This document shows, piece after piece, positions 63,016-64,000 of a stretch of DNA of 64,000 nt; position 1 is the stretch's first letter; each line of letters begins with the position of its first letter. This DNA comes from Ecdyonurus torrentis (lineage: Eukaryota; Arthropoda; Insecta; Ephemeroptera; Heptageniidae). Where the stretch lies: contig CASGGR010000028.1 in NCBI GenBank assembly GCA_949318235.1, positions 248,001-312,000 of the forward strand, read 5' to 3'. The notes under the pieces were generated by a model that searched no databases, was not told the DNA's origin, and saw only the letters and a list, made by a program, of their open reading frames with translations. Position numbers and translations under genes: made by a program.

Positions 63016-63410
63016 TATTTTTATAGTGACAACAATCCATCATAACGTGATTCAATTTACCACAAAAATAACAAACTGTTTTCTTTTTCTTCACGCTTTT
63101 TGCGGAGGCAGTTAGTCTAAACATGCCTGGGCGTGTTGCAATAAAAACACACAACAGGTCGACGTTGTCCCTGGCGATTGTTGAACCTATCAACCTGAAC
63201 TAATAATCGTTGTTGCTGGAACTGTGTCTGACGTTGTGGCTGGAATGCTGACCGGCCTTGGTTACGTTGTCTTGTTAAATTCCATCCTGGATTATTTACC
63301 ATAGGTGTACGAGGCGTATGTCTGTTGTTGTACGTTTGTTTTTGTTGCCAAGGTGGTGTTTTTTGTCGGTTCTGTACTTCTGGCATATAAGGTTGAGACT
63401 GCTGCTCCAA
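62984..63410 (-). pseudogene. Gag zinc-knuckle region
   Basis: Two CCHC-type pieces: 'CFYCNTPRHV' (about 63.13 kb, with the last Cys in the next frame) and 'CYFCGKLNHVMMDC' (C-x2-C-x4-H-x4-C, about 63.04 kb). Both are typical of nucleocapsid RNA-binding knuckles. They lie in overlapping frames, so at least one frameshift separates them. Preceding residues are Gln/Arg-rich ('RQTQFQQQRLLVQVDR'). Confidence 0.7.
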
Positions 63411-63419
63411 AGCGTCGTA

Positions 63420-63950
63420 CTAAACATAGTTTACTGGTTGCGGTTCGAAGGTAGGAGTAGCGTAATTCCCTTGCATTGGAGTGAGCGGTAGCGATTGGAG
63501 TGGCAGTGACTGCGTTTGATCGTATGTAAACTGCGATGTTTTCTGCTTATAACTGGGCTGTGGTACATACGGTTGGTATTTCTGTTGAACGACCTGGTTA
63601 GCAGCTTTACCCTGGGTAGATGCCTGCTGCTGTGGGAGTATGTGGGTCGATACTTGTTGGACACCATCTTGTATCATGCTTGCCGGGGCTTGAAGTTGTT
63701 GCGCTGAGATTGCAGCTATAGTTCCTTCGTTAGCATAGAGACTGGCTGACAAATTTTGTTCCGCAGCTTGGTTCACGGCTTTCTTGTTTTTATTCTTCTT
63801 TGTATGATAATCATCCTATTAAGTTAGTGAATAAACAGGTTCTGATTTAACTTCATGATACAATAGATCAGTAGTATCATACAAGGTTGCCACATGAATT
63901 GCTTCTAAAAGCAGTTCATTTCAGAGGCTCAGGTAACCCATTTTTTGAAT
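63420..63950 (-). pseudogene. Gag C-terminal, Gln/Pro-rich part
   Basis: 118 codons rich in Gln, Pro, Tyr and Thr ('VQQKYQPYVPQPSYKQK', 'PLTPMQGNYATPTFEPQP'), a linker composition common before gypsy-type zinc knuckles. Upstream, in broken frames, 'ELLLEAIHVATLYDTTDLL' (about 63.86-63.92 kb) looks like the end of a capsid domain. The element continues past the end of the window. Confidence 0.5.
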
Positions 63951-64000
63951 TGATTTATTAATGATGTATGGTAGTGCATAATTGGCTCCTCTTTATTAGG

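Larger units (their letters stand above)
60848..64000 (-). mobile_element. Ty3/gypsy-like LTR retrotransposon, internally deleted
   Basis: From right to left on the minus strand: Gag end, zinc knuckles, protease, unassigned part, pre-RT, then directly the RH-integrase linker. About 1.5 kb expected for RT and RNase H is missing between 61211 and 61140. No LTR is inside the window, and the 3' part after the integrase finger is also lost. Stops and frameshifts show long decay. Confidence 0.75.

Overview
This looks like about 64 kb of nuclear DNA from an arthropod, probably an insect. The evidence is the very high A+T, long (TA)n tracts, small exons with GT..AG introns (some under 100 bp), tRNA-derived SINE heads, and relics of Tc1/mariner, hAT, MULE, Jockey/CR1-like and Ty3/gypsy elements. 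I cannot name the species. There is no intact ordinary host gene; almost everything recognisable is a transposable element, a satellite or a broken gene.

Layout. 1-4.5 kb: nested fold-back elements separated by (TA)n tracts: a mariner-derived hairpin (1184-2372), a near-perfect 519-bp palindrome (2388-2906) and a TIR element with iterated sub-repeats (3063-4340). 4.85 kb: one ankyrin-repeat exon on the minus strand. 7.3-9.0 kb and 14.7-25.9 kb: a tandem repeat family, first as about 0.7-kb diverged units, then as about 1.57-kb monomers. Two monomers form a 3,150-bp higher-order unit present twice with no difference in the parts compared. 10.7 and 12.2 kb: two TATA/initiator promoter-like units. 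26.2-30.9 kb: a multi-exon gene on the plus strand with consistent splice phases, three frameshifts and one stop, ending in a duplicated phase-1 exon. 31.3-34.3 kb: a nearly intact non-LTR retrotransposon ORF on the minus strand. 36.0-37.4 kb: a TIR element rich in ACGTA motifs that carries what looks like a tiny two-exon gene. 37.6-38.0 kb: a SINE. 39.3-39.8 kb: another palindrome. 41.1-41.9 kb: a small TATA-driven, two-exon, broken gene. 43.1-45.0 kb: a decayed hAT transposase.

46-56.6 kb is the most unusual part. On the minus strand a MULE-type transposase (56.35-55.75 kb) is spliced in phase to an exon that ends in seven 41-42-residue Arg/Ser-rich repeats. Further coding remnants follow and, 7 kb on in the same orientation, a RING-finger remnant. 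Between them lies a 5.7-kb inverted array: seven 406-bp units in one direction, a 59-bp AT spacer, then seven in the other. Each unit holds a tRNA-like Pol III promoter (A and B boxes). The array sits inside a (TA)n tract.

60.8-64.0 kb: a Ty3/gypsy-like element on the minus strand with Gag end, zinc knuckles, protease, the segment just before RT and the start of integrase; the RT/RNase H part is missing.

The coding pieces do not form a working pathway. They are layers of mobile elements and their passengers. Splice phase is the strongest evidence that the 26-31 kb and 54-56 kb loci were once expressed genes.
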